DNA of 64,000 nucleotides from NCBI GenBank assembly GCA_037355855.1, contig CM074761.1:6095346-6159345 (forward strand), written 5' to 3'. The stretch is from Pseudo-nitzschia pungens (Eukaryota; Bacillariophyta; Bacillariophyceae; Bacillariales; Bacillariaceae). Both the position numbers and the translations under genes were made by a program. This document shows, piece after piece, positions 62,985-64,000 of this stretch. Below the pieces are notes generated by a model. That model searched no databases. It was given only the letters and a program-made list of their open reading frames with translations, and had not been told where the DNA came from. Numbering within the stretch: position 1 is the stretch's first letter; each line of letters begins with the position of its first letter.

Positions 62985-64000
62985 CTAATCAACCATGCTG
63001 CTCCAGAATGCAGTGTACTCATCGCAGGCTTCTTTTGCCTGAACAGATACTCCACTGATATCTCTGGTTGGTTGCTTGGGTTCATTCGCCTTCTCATAAT
63101 ATTCATCCTTGCCATAAAACTTGGAGCCATGCTTCTCAAACAACACACCTGGTAGGTTCTTGGTGAAGATATCGCTCATCATGTCGTCACCCTCTTTCCA
63201 CTTGACTCTTACCAAACCCATTTCCTTCAGCTCTCTCAGAAAATATTGTTTGACTTCAATATGTCTTGTTCTTCCAGCAACAGACCAATTGTTACAGAAA
63301 TCAACTGCTCCTTTGTTGTCAACATACAACACCATTGGGAGCTTAACCTCAAGCCCCAGGCACATCATCACACGCCAAGCATACAGCATATCTTGCACGC
63401 ACTGAACTGCCGAGTACAGCTCTGCTTCCATAACAGACAGGGCTATAATTGGCATCATCCTGGATCTTGCTGAAAGATTTGCACCATTCAGCCAGGTGCT
63501 CCAGCCATTCACACTGTGTCTAGATTCATCTTTGGCATATTCTGAATCACTCATTCCAATCAGTTCAAACACAAAATCCTTGGTGCCATCCCACTTACCA
63601 AATGGGGCCAATGTCAAACCTCTCTTGGCTGTACCAACACAATATTTCATTACTCTCTTCAATGCCTTCATGTGAGACTTCCTTGCAGTCGTCATGAATC
63701 TAGATAACTCCCTGACAGCATTCTGGGTCTCAATTCTGGTCCATCTCATCATATGCAGGAGAATGGCTGTACCAGACCTGTAGGTAGTCTGCTCTTCCTT
63801 TGACAGTACAGCGTCTGTCGGGCCTTCTCCCTCTTGCTTCAATACAGAACCAGGTTCAGCTGGAGTGACAGGGTTTCCTCTGCACTCATCCAACTGAAAC
63901 TCATCAGAAAATCTCTTGATCTTCACGGGTTGCGTCAAACGCATAGTCCTCTTCTTCTTATCACGCTCAACATGGCAACCCACATACTCATCCATTTCTC
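62985..64000 (-). CDS. Copia Pol C-terminal part (RT end and RNase H), partial
   Basis: Stop codon at 62985-62987; the frame is open to the window edge. It covers the end of RT (MDEYVGCHVERDKKKRTMRL) through RNase H (GMSDSEYA, SVMEAELYS, YVDNKGAVDF, DIFTKNLPG). It is almost the same protein as the end of the 42049-47409 polyprotein, with only a handful of substitutions seen (for example T to M before SDIFTKN, A to V after NLPG, A to D near EACDEY). The start lies outside the window. Confidence 0.95.
   Translation of the reverse strand, partial: EMDEYVGCHVERDKKKRTMRLTQPVKIKRFSDEFQLDECRGNPVTPAEPGSVLKQEGEGPTDAVLSKEEQTTYRSGTAILLHMMRWTRIETQNAVRELSRFMTTARKSHMKALKRVMKYCVGTAKRGLTLAPFGKWDGTKDFVFELIGMSDSEYAKDESRHSVNGWSTWLNGANLSARSRMMPIIALSVMEAELYSAVQCVQDMLYAWRVMMCLGLEVKLPMVLYVDNKGAVDFCNNWSVAGRTRHIEVKQYFLRELKEMGLVRVKWKEGDDMMSDIFTKNLPGVLFEKHGSKFYGKDEYYEKANEPKQPTRDISGVSVQAKEACDEYTAFWSSMVD

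Overview
The window is eukaryotic nuclear DNA, most likely from a diatom or a close stramenopile relative. The evidence is short GT-AG introns, a BspA-like (DUF285) leucine-rich repeat protein, an M11/gametolysin-type metalloprotease ending in a small Cys-rich domain, a DUF1996 gene, and Ty1/copia elements of diatom-like type. The species cannot be read from the sequence. Ordinary host genes are sparse: the M11 protease (3228-4934, +), the BspA-like protein (11230-12663, -), a gamma-glutamyl hydrolase swollen by low-complexity insertions (14729-17017, -), a decayed DUF1996 gene (26621-27775, -) and a RusA-type Holliday-junction resolvase (38418-39011, +). Almost everything else is nested mobile DNA or tandem repeats.

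Layout. 1-3227: intergenic with small repeats. 3.2-5.3 kb: protease and a minisatellite. 5.32-10.84 kb: complete copia-like element on the minus strand with apparently identical 369-bp LTRs. 11.2-17.0 kb: two host genes. 17.36-22.22 kb: element U1, with an intron-containing tyrosine recombinase and a double-palindrome right end. 22.25-25.86 kb: a DNA transposon with 29-bp inverted ends and a DDE-like transposase, flanked by 109-bp direct repeats. 26.6-27.8 kb: DUF1996 pseudogene. 28.07-37.71 kb: element U2 in reverse orientation, split by a 7.5-kb nested element (C1) holding a 181-bp array and a 2.3-kb minisatellite. 38.4-39.0 kb: RusA. 39.0-48.0 kb: GTTGCTG-rich repeats carrying a solo LTR and a complete 6.6-kb copia element. 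48.6-52.5 kb: AT-rich DNA with a dihydrolipoamide dehydrogenase relic, a MITE-like element and satellites. 53.25-54.58 kb: a gag gene cut by a second copy of repeat C. 54.58-58.5 kb: repeat C copy 2. 58.5-62.05 kb: truncated element U3. 62.06-62.55 kb: start of a further U copy, interrupted by a third copia element that runs off the window.

The most unusual system is the U family. Its copies share a left end, a spacer region and a right end made of two consecutive long palindromes. Stem sequences differ between copies, but both arms change together and the apex usually keeps a CTCGGC...GCCTCG motif. The same apex occurs in a hairpin inside intron 1 of the U1 recombinase and in a tandem hairpin pair beyond its 3' end. 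A RusA-type junction resolvase gene, whose predicted substrate is branched or cruciform DNA, lies about 0.7 kb beyond the end of U2. A functional link between the palindromes, the recombinase and RusA is inference.
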